This document shows positions 8,681 through 18,734 of a stretch of 64,000 nt of DNA, piece after piece. The notes under the pieces were generated by a model that ran no database searches, was not told the origin of the DNA, and saw only the letters and a program-made list of their open reading frames with translations. The DNA comes from Wolbachia endosymbiont (group A) of Bibio marci (lineage in GTDB: Bacteria > Pseudomonadota > Alphaproteobacteria > Rickettsiales > Anaplasmataceae): assembly GCF_947251645.1 (NCBI RefSeq), contig NZ_OX366364.1:248001-312000 (forward strand). Direction: 5' to 3'. The translations under genes and the position numbers were made by a program. The first letter of the stretch is position 1. Every line of letters begins with the position of its first letter.

Positions 8681-11088
8681 TGCTGTCTTCCTTGTGGTAT
8701 CTGAGGCGTTGACCTTTGAGTCCCTTGTGGTATTTGAGGTCTTGACGCACCTGACTGTTGAGAAGTACCTCCTCCTCTTCTTTGAACGCTTTGTTCGTCT
8801 AACCCTACTGTTCCCATTAAGCTTTGTTGATACTGTCTTCCAGGTTCGCTTATTACATAAACACTAAACAACGAGTCAGATATTGTCGAAGAAGCTTCAA
8901 CTAAAGCTTTCATAGCGTGTCCCAAAATAACAAAAGCCATCATAGCGGTAATATTAGGTGTATATTTGGAAGCATAACCATAGAAGATACAAGGGTTGAA
9001 AATCTTTAGGTTAATACTAAGTATACACGTAGAGCAGACTTCAAAATCGAATACTGAATATATGATATAATCCATAACCTGACTTATCAGTGATATAAAA
9101 ATTAAAAGGACCACTGGATGAATCGCAAATCTTGCTAAATTGCTAACCCAGCTGTGAAACATCTTCCTAGTATACGCAAATAAAAGACAAATAATAAAAA
9201 TAGGTGCTAAAGAAAGCAATAACGCAACTATTGCTATAGATGTAATAAAAGAAAACAAGGCATTAAAAATAGATAAGCTCACTGTGATTAAACCCCAAAT
9301 CACCAAGCAAAAAGATACAATGCCCAAAGGGCCAGAAAATATAAGAGACACTATTAACAATACTGAATGCGATGACAAGAACCTATTGAGCGGCAAATCA
9401 AGAAACTCAAAAACATTTGAAGTAGTGCCTCTAAAATTTGCTATTTCTATTAGTTGTTTTGGAGTGTTAATAAGCATAGAGAATGCATTGTTATAAAAAA
9501 AGTCCCAGCTATTATCCTGCAACAGCTGGACGATGATTCCTATCTTTACGCATACAATTAAAAATTCATATATAGAAATATGAGTTAATCCAAAAAAGTA
9601 GTAAAGGGTATATAAGGTTATGTATAATACTAACAGCGATATTATCGTGGATCTAATGGTGTTTGTTCTGCTTGATTTTATAAAACTTTCGTAAAGAGAC
9701 TTTACAGGACTAGTATCAGGATGAATTGCGTTAGAGTCTTTATAACTAGAACCAAAAAATGCAGTTTTCACTTTTTCATCAAAGAAATTATATATTGCAC
9801 TAAAAGTTCTTGTAGGTGGCTCTTTAGTTGTGAGGTTAATGCTAAACTGACCTTCATTTTTGTGATCGCAGCCATGGTCTCTTATTCCGTAATATATGGT
9901 ACCTGTTTTGTCTCTTAACTTTTCTTTTAAGCTTTCCATGTATTGAACGTCATGAACTTTGCTAATATCCACAGATATATCCCCCTGATTTTCATCACCA
10001 GGCTGATGCTCAGGGAATTTATCAGAAACGCGTATGTATAAGTTGTTTTCCAGATTAGGAATCCTTGTTACTCTTATATTGAAACCACCTTTGTCATTTT
10101 TATCGTAGCAGTACTTGTCATTTCTACTACATAAACTGAAAGTTAATCTTGGTATTCGATAGTTATCTCTTATCTTGTGATCACAATTAGTGCATAAACC
10201 ACCTCCTGGAATGTGTTCAAAATCTTCACCATCCATGTGAATTTTCAAAAGTGTAATGCCAGTTTTTATCTGTTTTTCTTTTAGTATTTTACTAATAGCT
10301 TCAACATCAGACCGGGATATCTCACCTTCTACACTATTGTATTCAATATATGCGCAACCTTTGTTTCCGCTGCCGGAAGGAAATTTACATATACGTCCAC
10401 AGAGTAAATTTAAAATGTGCGTATCTATATTACTTGCACTGCTCTCTGAAAGCTTGCTGCAATCTATATTTTCTCCTTGTTTTATAGATTTGGCAATCTT
10501 TTCAATCTTTTCTCTACTATTCTCTTTAACTAATTTTGATGGGTCTGAACTCCAATACTCTTTTCCATTCAACCATTCTGGGGTACCCACAATATACTTA
10601 TTAGGGCATATACCATCTTGAATACTACCTTGACATTCTTCACGATTTAAAACGTGTGCAAAATACTCCTCTTCTTGTTCGCTGCACTTTTCATCAATTT
10701 TCACATACCTGATTTTTGTCTCACTCTCTTTATCTTTACACACTTTACTTCCAATAACACTAAAGCTTATCGTATCGTCAGCTTTAAGTGCAAATGGTAA
10801 TGTTACGTCATTTCTCCCAGGTCGAATTGCAAAATCTGCATACTGCTTAGGACAAAAATTAATCTTGCTAGGCACTATATTAATCTCTGTTACTCTTATT
10901 CTATCTGAGATATTAACACCGGAATCAACCCACTTCTGCTCTGTTGACACTATATCTAGTTTTTCACGCAAACCTGATAAATTTTCTGGCTTAATACAGT
11001 GATCCTCCCCGCATCCAGATAATAAAAAAAGCACCACAAAACTTATGCATAGCTTACCCAAGTTTTGGTTACTTAAACGTTTAAGCAT
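8677..11088 (-). CDS. virB6-2: VirB6-family type IV secretion protein (second paralogue, lipoprotein signal)
   Basis: An 803-residue VirB6-family protein. The N-terminus carries a lipoprotein signal peptide ending in the lipobox LLSGC. A large cysteine-containing soluble domain reaches to about residue 470 (CxxC-like pairs such as CTNCDHK). Membrane segments of the VirB6 core lie at about 480-720. The tail is rich in Gln, Gly, Arg and Pro with a repeated PQIPQG near the C-terminus. It follows virB6-1 after about 33 bp and overlaps virB6-3 by 4 bp, in the compact order typical of the Wolbachia operon. The role is as an inner-membrane channel component of the VirB/VirD4 system. Confidence 0.87.
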   Translation of the reverse strand: MLKRLSNQNLGKLCISFVVLFLLSGCGEDHCIKPENLSGLREKLDIVSTEQKWVDSGVNISDRIRVTEINIVPSKINFCPKQYADFAIRPGRNDVTLPFALKADDTISFSVIGSKVCKDKESETKIRYVKIDEKCSEQEEEYFAHVLNREECQGSIQDGICPNKYIVGTPEWLNGKEYWSSDPSKLVKENSREKIEKIAKSIKQGENIDCSKLSESSASNIDTHILNLLCGRICKFPSGSGNKGCAYIEYNSVEGEISRSDVEAISKILKEKQIKTGITLLKIHMDGEDFEHIPGGGLCTNCDHKIRDNYRIPRLTFSLCSRNDKYCYDKNDKGGFNIRVTRIPNLENNLYIRVSDKFPEHQPGDENQGDISVDISKVHDVQYMESLKEKLRDKTGTIYYGIRDHGCDHKNEGQFSINLTTKEPPTRTFSAIYNFFDEKVKTAFFGSSYKDSNAIHPDTSPVKSLYESFIKSSRTNTIRSTIISLLVLYITLYTLYYFFGLTHISIYEFLIVCVKIGIIVQLLQDNSWDFFYNNAFSMLINTPKQLIEIANFRGTTSNVFEFLDLPLNRFLSSHSVLLIVSLIFSGPLGIVSFCLVIWGLITVSLSIFNALFSFITSIAIVALLLSLAPIFIICLLFAYTRKMFHSWVSNLARFAIHPVVLLIFISLISQVMDYIIYSVFDFEVCSTCILSINLKIFNPCIFYGYASKYTPNITAMMAFVILGHAMKALVEASSTISDSLFSVYVISEPGRQYQQSLMGTVGLDEQSVQRRGGGTSQQSGASRPQIPQGTQRSTPQIPQGRQQ

Positions 11089-11121
11089 CTGTTACTTACC
11101 TTAACTAGCATCACCGCCACC

Positions 11122-13677
11122 TTAGTTAATCTTTTCGCTGGAACCTTTACCACTATCTCCACCTCCTCCACCAGTACCTCTTGCCTTCTTGACAGCCGCA
11201 GCAGCAGCTTGACCAACACCTCCAGCAGCAGCTCTGGCAGCAGATAAAGCTTTGCCCACCATTTGTCCAGGTGTATGACCTGAGCCAAGTGCTGCTCTAT
11301 GGTTACCAGCAAGTTCAGCAGCCATGCCAGGAAGAATGTTTAAAAAGTGGTAAAAGAGGAATAATACTAAACACAATTTTAATAATTCTCCGATGAGAGA
11401 GCTGCCAAACTCCATGTATGTAAAGTCGAATAGACCAAGTATGCTGCTCTTTTTAAAGCTATAATTTTGCATCATACATGCAAGAGTAGTTTCATTTTTA
11501 TCACATTCCCCATCTTTCAATTTAAACCACTGTTTTTTCTTACTATATGAGATTTCTGCTTGTTTCTTTTCATATGACTTGTCCGGTTGTTCATTTTTAT
11601 ATGACTCGTCCAGTTCAAAATTTAAATTTTTAAAATAGATTTTATCACATGCTATGAACATAAAGGACAAAAACGCAAAAAGGATAACCGGGTATAAGCT
11701 ATAGGTAATCAACTCTTTCACCCAGCCGTCAAAATATCCTTTGGTGTGTTGGAATAAAACCATAGGAATAAACAAAGGTGATAGAATAACAATTACACTT
11801 AAAGCAACTAGAGATAAAATAAATACATAGCACAGCCACAAAATAACCATCATCATCAGAACGGCCATAAATATACAGACAAGAGCTACTAAAATTTGTC
11901 CACCAGCGAAAATAATACCAATCACCGAACCTGCAACTAACAAGACAGGAGCAGCGCCAAGCAAGACCGCTAACGTTGCAACACCTCCAGTACCAATTTT
12001 GCCACCAATTCCATCTAAAGGGGCACCTAAATAAAATAAAATTCTGCAATCAAGCCTATCCCAAGGTGCAAGGTAGCTGTAAGATATTTTCTTCCCATGA
12101 CGCATGTATTCATAATCCCTACCTGCTTCATAATTACATATACCTTTACTTTCAGATGATGCCTTCAATACTATTTCTGACAACCCATTAGAAAGTTTTG
12201 TCAAATACTCATAGCCCTGTTGCATGCCACTACCTGTTGCAAAGTAAATCACTAAAGCGAATTTAATGATCAACATGTACATTTCTTGTGGACTACGCAC
12301 TCCGCCAGACATGGCTTTTATAGAAAACAGTATTAAAGCTAGAACCAAAACAGCAGTTACAGTGTTTTTCAACCTCTTTTGTGCTACAGATGAGAAACTG
12401 CCCTTGTTATGTCCATCTTTATCCTTAAGTGGGCTGCCACTTAAATCAATACCTGCAACTAAATTATCTAACGATTCCTTAATGCATTGCACTATCATAG
12501 AAGTCACGGGAATAGGAGCTAATGATTTACTCCCTGCCTGGTTATAACAAGCTTCAGAGACATACGAGCTAAAACAGCCAGCATTATCATAACCTACAAA
12601 AACTTTTCCTTCTTTTTCCTTATTTCTTATAGTAGTTTTATAGTCATCATTATTACCAATAGGAGCTTCTTCCTTTCCTATACCATCTTTATTTTTGAAT
12701 ATCATCACAGATTTTTCACACATAGGAGCAAGTGGGTCAGGTGGCAATTTCGTGCACCCCATATCAACCCCTTGCGGCCAAGGAGTCATTTCGATACCAA
12801 GCATTCTCACACTTGCTAACTCCACACACAATCTGCCCATTTTTCTCACTGCTTTGAATGTAGCTCCATGTATGGGTTTGCTCTGTCCTGCTTTGAGAAC
12901 TCTACATTCCAGACCACCATCAACCTTCGAGGACCATGACCCATCTACGTATCCAGTGTCTTTCTCCCTGACATCAAAGTCTATGTATCCAGGTTTTCCT
13001 CTGGAATTAAAGTCTACCTTATTAAAAAGATTACCAAAAGTTAAAGGGTTTCGATGACATACTTCTATATATTCACTGTATTGCACACCATTTTTTGGCC
13101 AAAAATAATTCTTATATTCGTTATTCATAGTATCCGAGTTGTTAAAGTCTAAAATCTCTTTTTCTGTTTGTTTTCCATCTTTTCCTGATTTTCCTTGTAA
13201 TGCAGAAAAATATTCGTCTTCTTTTTGATAATTTTTATCTGTGTAGACACTATAACCTGTATCTTTTAATTTAAAGTTTTTATATTTTCCATCATGGTCA
13301 CGTGCAACTGGGTGTCTAACAAAACTATGTTCACAAACAACAAGTCCTCCTATAGCTTTCCAGACTCCAACAATTGCAGCTATCATTCCAACAATAACAA
13401 GAGCGGTAAACAAACCAGCAGAAGAAACGATCAAAACAATGCTAGTAAATATTGCACCAACAGCAATCGCTATTCCAGCAAGTGCTGCAGCTGTTTTAAA
13501 AGCTCCACAATCAGGATTAGAGGCACGACTAAAGCTGCCAGTAGAGTTAAATCTACTAACAAATTTCGTCTTGTCAGTACCACTTACTCCATCTGCAAGT
13601 ACTGGATATGAGAGTAAGAAATCTATATTTAGTAAAAATATCGCAATTAATAGCAATGACAGCTTAGTCTTAAACAT
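11122..13677 (-). CDS. virB6-1: VirB6-family type IV secretion protein (first paralogue)
   Basis: An 851-residue VirB6-family protein encoded directly after virB4, overlapping its 3' end by 8 bp. It has an ordinary secretory signal peptide (about residues 1-28, ending LLSYPVLADG) and no lipobox, unlike the three paralogues after it. A hydrophobic pair lies near residues 62-110, a soluble cysteine-containing domain to about 430, and the VirB6 membrane core at about 440-680. A last hydrophobic segment at about 775-800 precedes a glycine- and alanine-rich C-terminus containing GTGGGGGDSGKG. It should be a polytopic channel subunit working with VirB3 and VirB4. Confidence 0.9.
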   Translation of the reverse strand: MFKTKLSLLLIAIFLLNIDFLLSYPVLADGVSGTDKTKFVSRFNSTGSFSRASNPDCGAFKTAAALAGIAIAVGAIFTSIVLIVSSAGLFTALVIVGMIAAIVGVWKAIGGLVVCEHSFVRHPVARDHDGKYKNFKLKDTGYSVYTDKNYQKEDEYFSALQGKSGKDGKQTEKEILDFNNSDTMNNEYKNYFWPKNGVQYSEYIEVCHRNPLTFGNLFNKVDFNSRGKPGYIDFDVREKDTGYVDGSWSSKVDGGLECRVLKAGQSKPIHGATFKAVRKMGRLCVELASVRMLGIEMTPWPQGVDMGCTKLPPDPLAPMCEKSVMIFKNKDGIGKEEAPIGNNDDYKTTIRNKEKEGKVFVGYDNAGCFSSYVSEACYNQAGSKSLAPIPVTSMIVQCIKESLDNLVAGIDLSGSPLKDKDGHNKGSFSSVAQKRLKNTVTAVLVLALILFSIKAMSGGVRSPQEMYMLIIKFALVIYFATGSGMQQGYEYLTKLSNGLSEIVLKASSESKGICNYEAGRDYEYMRHGKKISYSYLAPWDRLDCRILFYLGAPLDGIGGKIGTGGVATLAVLLGAAPVLLVAGSVIGIIFAGGQILVALVCIFMAVLMMMVILWLCYVFILSLVALSVIVILSPLFIPMVLFQHTKGYFDGWVKELITYSLYPVILFAFLSFMFIACDKIYFKNLNFELDESYKNEQPDKSYEKKQAEISYSKKKQWFKLKDGECDKNETTLACMMQNYSFKKSSILGLFDFTYMEFGSSLIGELLKLCLVLFLFYHFLNILPGMAAELAGNHRAALGSGHTPGQMVGKALSAARAAAGGVGQAAAAAVKKARGTGGGGGDSGKGSSEKIN

Positions 13678-16078
13678 TTTTTACCTTCTGATAAAATATA
13701 GGCAACCATACTTTTGGGTTGTCCCCAACTTCATTTAATATATCGTGTAACAATAGAACACTTTCTGCACGTCCGGATAATACGTTGATTATATCATCCA
13801 GGTCTTTTAAGTCTATTCTAGCTACTACAGCATTAACTCCTTGTTTCACCAAAAAGAATCTAGTGCTTGGATCTGTATGCTTAATTAATATATATTCACG
13901 TTCAGTTAACATAAAAACATCCCGATAGACACTAGTAGCTTTCAGATTTGGTAAAAAAATCTGTGTCGCTGTTTGTTGTACAAGCGTATCGCTAATAGCA
14001 CTTTTACTTGCATCCTCAACACTCTGAGTAGCAAAAATCACAAAAGCATTTAGTTTTCTCAGTACCTTCAACCAGTCTTTTATCTTGGGTGCAAAAACTG
14101 GATTATCTATTAATGCCCATGCCTCATCAAGAACGATAATAGATGGAGTGCCATCAAGAGATATACTAATCCTATGAAATAAATAAATCAATACTGGTCC
14201 AAGGGCAACAGGATCTTTGAGCAAGCTAGCCATCTCAAAACCAAATACTCTTGCTCGTGAAAAATCTAGCAAATCTTCTTTATTGTCAAATATTGCAGCA
14301 TGAGAACCATTATCATGCCACATAGATATTGCCCCAGCTAGAGTATCAGGACCTGCAAGCCCTAAAAACGGTACGAGGTTTCTCAAGAACCTGTCTTCTT
14401 TTCTTAATTTAAAATTCCCTTCAATTGCATCATTAATTCGTGCAATATCTTCTGAAGTAAATTTATCATTATATACCGAAATTAAAGACTTTATCCACTC
14501 CATTAAAAATGTTCTATTATCAGAGGTGTCATCAAGTTGCAAAGGATTAAAATTTGTTTTAGTTCTTGGTTCTATTACAGTATAGATACCACTAAGTGCT
14601 CTCAAAAAAATCTCTGCACCGCGATCTTTATCAAAAAAGAATATCCTTGGAGAAAACTTCATCGCTTGGGCACACAAGAAATTCATTAAAACAGTTTTAC
14701 CAGCACCAGTTGGGCCAATTATCATAGTGTGTCCAACATCCCTTATATGAAAGTTGAAAAAAAATGGAGTACCAGATGTTGTGTCAAAAATTGTAACGGC
14801 ATCTCCCCAGTGGTTATTGAATTTATTACCAGTAGGATAATTATGTTGAGATGCAAATCCAGCCAAATTAAGGCTACTTATTGTAGCTTTTCTCACTATA
14901 TAATCGAAATTACCAGGAATTTGCGCCCAAAATGCTGGTTCAAGGTTAACTCTCTCACGGATAGGGTAAACACCGCAATTAGAAAGCTCTGATTCTACCA
15001 ACGACAGAGCGTTATCCAATGATTTAGGACTTTTTTCTATACATAAAATAGTCAGGTGATGTTGACCAAAGGCAATCTTACCACTCATTGCGTCATCAAG
15101 CGCTTGAGAAATTTCTGCTATTTGAGAAATAGCTTTATCTGCAGACTGTATCATTCGATTTTGCTGTATCTGCATTTTTCCAATTGCTATTTGCCTGTTT
15201 GTAAATTGAAAAGATTGCGTAATTATAAATTCGTAAGGAAGTTGTAAAAAAGAATCAAGCATTCCTGCAGAAGTATTATTTCCATACTCTTTTATACTAA
15301 CTATTCCAGCATATTTACTCTCATTATGAGTCACAACCTGTATCATCTTACGGCCAAAGAATAATCTATGTACTGGTAAGTATCTTGATATTTCAGTTCT
15401 TAGCGGAAAAAGCGTATTTGTAACGAAGCCACAATTTACAATTCTAGATAGAAACTCCATTATTTCACAGAACAAACCACCTGGAGTTTCTTTTACTCCA
15501 AGGATTTTAGGCGAATAATTCCTAAGGCTTGTCACTACACGATTTGTCGTTTCCTCTAAATCTTCATATGTGGCACGCATATCACTTTCCCAAGCATGTT
15601 TTGAAGTTACATGCCCGAATTTTTTTAGTAGATGTGACAAAAATTCTACTCCTTTCGTGTCCGCTCTACGGATAATCGTAATGTATAGGTCATTAATAAA
15701 TGATTGCCTTGTTGCGTGTTTTTCTCTCCATTTTAGATTTACGTGATTAGCGAAAAAATTCGGCAAACCTTGACTTGCAAATTCATCAGAAAAAATATTT
15801 TTCTTACGTCTGATAGTATGAAAATACAAACTAAATGCCGGAGATGAAATGCTTCTTAGCATCTGATTCCTGATGTTGTTCTGTATGACTAAATCCTCGT
15901 CATCAGCGGTTTCAAATGCAAAACCACTTAATTTTATAACCTTAACCAACCAATTTTCTTTTGTCATCAAGGTTGTGCTATTCCAATAGCAAGAATAAGG
16001 AATAAATTCAGCAGCGTGAACTTCCCTGTTCAGAGTAGATTTATTCTTCGATTGAATAGCCCTAAACCTCAGCATCAC
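13670..16078 (-). CDS. virB4: VirB4 ATPase of the type IV secretion system
   Basis: VirB4 is the conserved ATPase that powers assembly and substrate transfer at the inner membrane. The 802-residue length fits the family. Walker A is GPTGAGKTVLMNF (about residues 453-465) and Walker B is SIIVLDEAWALID (about 645-657), followed by an ATQSVEDA motif typical of the VirB4/TraC C-terminal domain. The N-terminal CagE/VirB domain precedes it. It lies 6 bp after virB3 and overlaps virB6-1 by 8 bp, so the three are surely co-transcribed. Confidence 0.96.
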   Translation of the reverse strand: MMLRFRAIQSKNKSTLNREVHAAEFIPYSCYWNSTTLMTKENWLVKVIKLSGFAFETADDEDLVIQNNIRNQMLRSISSPAFSLYFHTIRRKKNIFSDEFASQGLPNFFANHVNLKWREKHATRQSFINDLYITIIRRADTKGVEFLSHLLKKFGHVTSKHAWESDMRATYEDLEETTNRVVTSLRNYSPKILGVKETPGGLFCEIMEFLSRIVNCGFVTNTLFPLRTEISRYLPVHRLFFGRKMIQVVTHNESKYAGIVSIKEYGNNTSAGMLDSFLQLPYEFIITQSFQFTNRQIAIGKMQIQQNRMIQSADKAISQIAEISQALDDAMSGKIAFGQHHLTILCIEKSPKSLDNALSLVESELSNCGVYPIRERVNLEPAFWAQIPGNFDYIVRKATISSLNLAGFASQHNYPTGNKFNNHWGDAVTIFDTTSGTPFFFNFHIRDVGHTMIIGPTGAGKTVLMNFLCAQAMKFSPRIFFFDKDRGAEIFLRALSGIYTVIEPRTKTNFNPLQLDDTSDNRTFLMEWIKSLISVYNDKFTSEDIARINDAIEGNFKLRKEDRFLRNLVPFLGLAGPDTLAGAISMWHDNGSHAAIFDNKEDLLDFSRARVFGFEMASLLKDPVALGPVLIYLFHRISISLDGTPSIIVLDEAWALIDNPVFAPKIKDWLKVLRKLNAFVIFATQSVEDASKSAISDTLVQQTATQIFLPNLKATSVYRDVFMLTEREYILIKHTDPSTRFFLVKQGVNAVVARIDLKDLDDIINVLSGRAESVLLLHDILNEVGDNPKVWLPIFYQKVKNV

Positions 16079-16084
16079 ACAACG

Positions 16085-16381
16085 TTAAGCAATATCATAA
16101 GAATTGGCTCCATGATAAAAACGATTTAAACATTTCGAGCACTTTCCTAATTTTACCATAAATAATTCAATAAACAACGGTTCTTTTGCAGAAGCTATAT
16201 AGCCAAGTCCATGTATACCTGGTAACATTAAGAGAATCACTCTCAAATCATTTGAATTAATGAAAATTAGCAGGCAAATCAGAACGTTTAATATTGCAAA
16301 CATATAACTCACACCAAAGAGCATTGCAGGTCTTGTAAGACCTTTAAATAATTGATCTGTTTGTATACTACCTGTGGACAT
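16085..16381 (-). CDS. virB3: VirB3 inner-membrane protein of the type IV secretion system
   Basis: A 98-residue protein with one hydrophobic hairpin at about residues 20-60 (MLFGVSYMFAILNVLICLLI, then VILLMLPGIHGLGYIA), the size and topology of VirB3. Family members associate with VirB4 and the VirB6 pore. It is the first gene of the operon, 6 bp before virB4, and is transcribed away from lysS across a 108-bp gap that must hold the operon promoter. Recognition rests on topology and context as much as on sequence. Confidence 0.9.
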   Translation of the reverse strand: MSTGSIQTDQLFKGLTRPAMLFGVSYMFAILNVLICLLIFINSNDLRVILLMLPGIHGLGYIASAKEPLFIELFMVKLGKCSKCLNRFYHGANSYDIA

Positions 16382-16424
16382 ATCTTTAACCTTCTAATAA
16401 TAGCTCTAACACTAATACTATATC

Positions 16425-16430
16425 ATTATA
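16425..16430 (-). promoter_or_regulatory. Possible -10 box of the virB3-virB6 operon promoter
   Basis: On the minus strand this is a perfect TATAAT, about 44 bp before the virB3 start codon, inside the divergent virB3/lysS gap. No convincing -35 hexamer sits 17 bp upstream, and AT-rich DNA yields such hexamers by chance, so the call is weak. Confidence 0.3.
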
Positions 16431-16489
16431 TTAAAAATCCATTGAAACTAGTAGCACTTTAAGTTAAGGTACATTATTTAACCCAGATA

Positions 16490-18220
16490 ATGACAAGTTG
16501 GCCATTTCAAGAAGCAAAAAAAATATTGCAAGAGTTTCCTAATAAAAAAGAAATAATATTTGAAACTGGTTATGGACCCTCTGGTTTACCCCACATAGGA
16601 ACCTTTGGAGAGGTTTTTCGCACTACAGTTGTTGTAAATGCATTAAAAAAAATAGCTCCTGGTATAAAAACCAAAATCATTGCAGTTTCAGATGATATGG
16701 ATGGTTTACGAAAAATACCAGATAATGTGCCAAATCAAGAGATGCTAAGAGAGCACTTAAATAAACCATTGACTATGATACCTGATCCATTTGGCACTCA
16801 TCAGAGTTATGGTCATCATATGAATTCATTGTTGTGTAAATTTCTTGATTTGTTTGAATTTGAATACGAATTTAGGAGTGCAACAGAGTGTTATAAATCT
16901 GGCGTTTACGATGAAAAACTTTTACTCTTGCTGAAAAATTATGATAAAGTGATGGACGTAATGCTTCCATCATTTCGGGAAGAAAGACAGCAGACTTATA
17001 GTCCATTCTTGCCAATATGCCCAAAAACTTCTCAAGTTTTACAAGTTCCAGTAATTGAAACAAATACAGATAAAGGAACAATCACGTATGAAGACCCAAA
17101 CGGGGAAAAAATAGAAGTTCCGGTGACAAAAGGAAAATGTAAACTGCAATGGAAACCTGATTGGGGAATGAGGTGGGCCGCATTTGGAGTAAATTATGAA
17201 GCTCACGGAAAAGATTTAACTCCATCTGCTGTGCTTTCAAGTCAAATATGTGAAATACTTGGAAAAAAGCCACCACTTCTGTTTTGCTACGAGCTTTTCC
17301 TTGATAAAGAAGGAAAGAAAATATCAAAATCAAAAGGAAATGGCATTTCAATTGAAGAGTGGTTAACTTACGCACCAACAGAGAGCTTAGCATTGTACAT
17401 TTTTCAGAGTCCTAAAAAAGCTAAACGTTTATATTTTGATGTGATACCAAAATCAACTGATGAGTATCTAGAGTTTGTTAAGCGTTATAATGAGAATAAA
17501 GAAAAGGATACAGACAGTAGACTTACTGCAGAATCGCCTATAATTTCAGAACCATTTGTTACCTCAGAGGCTTCTGTTATCCCAGACCCCTCTACTGTCA
17601 TCCGAGTAGCGGACACTGGGATCCAGGAAGAAAAAATATGGATTCCAGTGTCAAGCACTGGAATGACACCTGACCGAGGTGCTAATTTTTCACTAGAACA
17701 ACGATTAGACAATCCTGCATGGCATATCCACCAGGGCAAAGTTCCAAATATAGATACTTCAGGCATAAATTTCTCGCTACTTTTAAACCTAGCAGCAGCT
17801 TGTAACGCCGAAAACAAAGAGATCCTATGGGGTTTTATATCCTCTTATGCACCAAACGTTACACCAGAAAATAATAAAATGCTTGATAGACTTTCAGACT
17901 TTGCAGTAAAGTATTACCACGATTTTATCAAACCAACAAAATCATATAAAACTCCAAATGCAAAAGAGAAAGAAGCGTTACTAGATTTGAAGGACACTTT
18001 AGATTCTCTATCTATAACTGCTACTGCTGAAGAAATTCAATCTCAGGTATTTTCTATTGGAAAAAAATATGATTACACCAACTTACGTGATTGGTTTCAG
18101 CTATTATATGAAACGTTACTTGGCCAAAAAACCGGCCCAAGAATGGGATCCTTCATAAAGCTTTATGGAATAGATAATACGATTTCTCTCATAGGAAGCG
18201 CTACTAAATGTATACTTTAG
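16490..18220 (+). CDS. lysS: Lysyl-tRNA synthetase, class I, with in-frame palindromic insert
   Basis: Charges tRNA-Lys. It is the class I enzyme (Rossmann fold) found in archaea and some alphaproteobacteria including Rickettsiales, not the usual class II form. The HIGH-type motif is PHIGTFGE (residues 34-41) and the KMSKS motif is KISKS (277-281). It has 576 residues, and the excess over a usual length of about 520-530 falls at about residues 341-403. There the DNA is a WPE palindrome (17574-17682) read in frame as VIPDPSTVIRVADTG and WIPVSSTGMTP. The insert lies after the catalytic domain, in the helical anticodon-binding part, and the frame stays open, so the enzyme is probably active. Divergent from virB3. 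Confidence 0.95.
   Translation: MTSWPFQEAKKILQEFPNKKEIIFETGYGPSGLPHIGTFGEVFRTTVVVNALKKIAPGIKTKIIAVSDDMDGLRKIPDNVPNQEMLREHLNKPLTMIPDPFGTHQSYGHHMNSLLCKFLDLFEFEYEFRSATECYKSGVYDEKLLLLLKNYDKVMDVMLPSFREERQQTYSPFLPICPKTSQVLQVPVIETNTDKGTITYEDPNGEKIEVPVTKGKCKLQWKPDWGMRWAAFGVNYEAHGKDLTPSAVLSSQICEILGKKPPLLFCYELFLDKEGKKISKSKGNGISIEEWLTYAPTESLALYIFQSPKKAKRLYFDVIPKSTDEYLEFVKRYNENKEKDTDSRLTAESPIISEPFVTSEASVIPDPSTVIRVADTGIQEEKIWIPVSSTGMTPDRGANFSLEQRLDNPAWHIHQGKVPNIDTSGINFSLLLNLAAACNAENKEILWGFISSYAPNVTPENNKMLDRLSDFAVKYYHDFIKPTKSYKTPNAKEKEALLDLKDTLDSLSITATAEEIQSQVFSIGKKYDYTNLRDWFQLLYETLLGQKTGPRMGSFIKLYGIDNTISLIGSATKCIL
17574..17682. repeat. WPE-type palindromic repeat inside lysS
   Basis: Two palindrome cores lie side by side: one around ACACTGGGATCCAGG and one reading ATTCCAGTGTCAAGC followed by its inverted arm ACTGGAAT. 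The same units occur many times between genes elsewhere in the window. The repeat length and phase leave the lysS frame open. Confidence 0.85.
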
Positions 18221-18455
18221 AGTTTACCTTCTTTCATTTGAGCTCTTTAGTTTTAATAAGAATTCCTTGACACATTTTGCCAGCCCCCTTATCACTACTC
18301 CGCCAACAATGTTGCAAAAAACATAAAACTAGAGAAAACTATTTCTCGAAAACTTCTGTGTCCAAAAACAAAAGTGCCATTTATTTATAGCGCTAATAAT
18401 CGATTAACCATCAGCTTCAATGAATGATATGAACATATTATTTCAAGGAAAGATA
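18221..18455. other. Intergenic region after lysS with a repeat fragment
   Basis: No gene is visible. Around 18266-18310 is a short piece of a dispersed repeat (TTGCCAGCCCCCTTATCA), which also ends the longer copies at 36515, 47190 and 56763. The rest is AT-rich with no clear hairpin. Confidence 0.5.
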
Positions 18456-18734
18456 ATGGGAAATAAGAGATTAGCTATACGGATTAGTTGTAGCTATGAG
18501 CCTAACCGGTTGGCAGAAAAGTATTTATCAGATGCTTATGAAAAGTCAGCATCAAAGGGAGAAAGTCAAAAAAACTTAAAGGATAAAAATGGGATTCAAG
18601 GAGGATCAAATGGTAACAGTGAGTTTATATGCAAGGGTTTCTTCAGGGAAACAAGCACAAGAAAATACAATAGCAAGTCAAGTTGCAGCTTTAGAGAAGC
18701 AAATTGGTATGGATGGGTACAAATTATTGAGTGA
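18456..18734 (+). CDS. Possible small ORF upstream of the recombinase
   Basis: An ATG at 18456 is preceded by the Shine-Dalgarno-like AAGGAAAG and opens a frame of about 92 codons starting MGNKRLAIRISCSYEPN. The last third overlaps the recombinase start at 18610 in another frame and looks like out-of-frame translation of it, so a real protein would likely have ended earlier in an ancestor. I do not recognise the N-terminal part. It could equally be non-coding leader. Confidence 0.3.
   Translation: MGNKRLAIRISCSYEPNRLAEKYLSDAYEKSASKGESQKNLKDKNGIQGGSNGNSEFICKGFFRETSTRKYNSKSSCSFREANWYGWVQIIE

Noticed and set aside
16872-17393. Frames on the strand opposite to lysS
   Set aside because: Shadows of a well-supported gene in low-GC DNA with no start signals.
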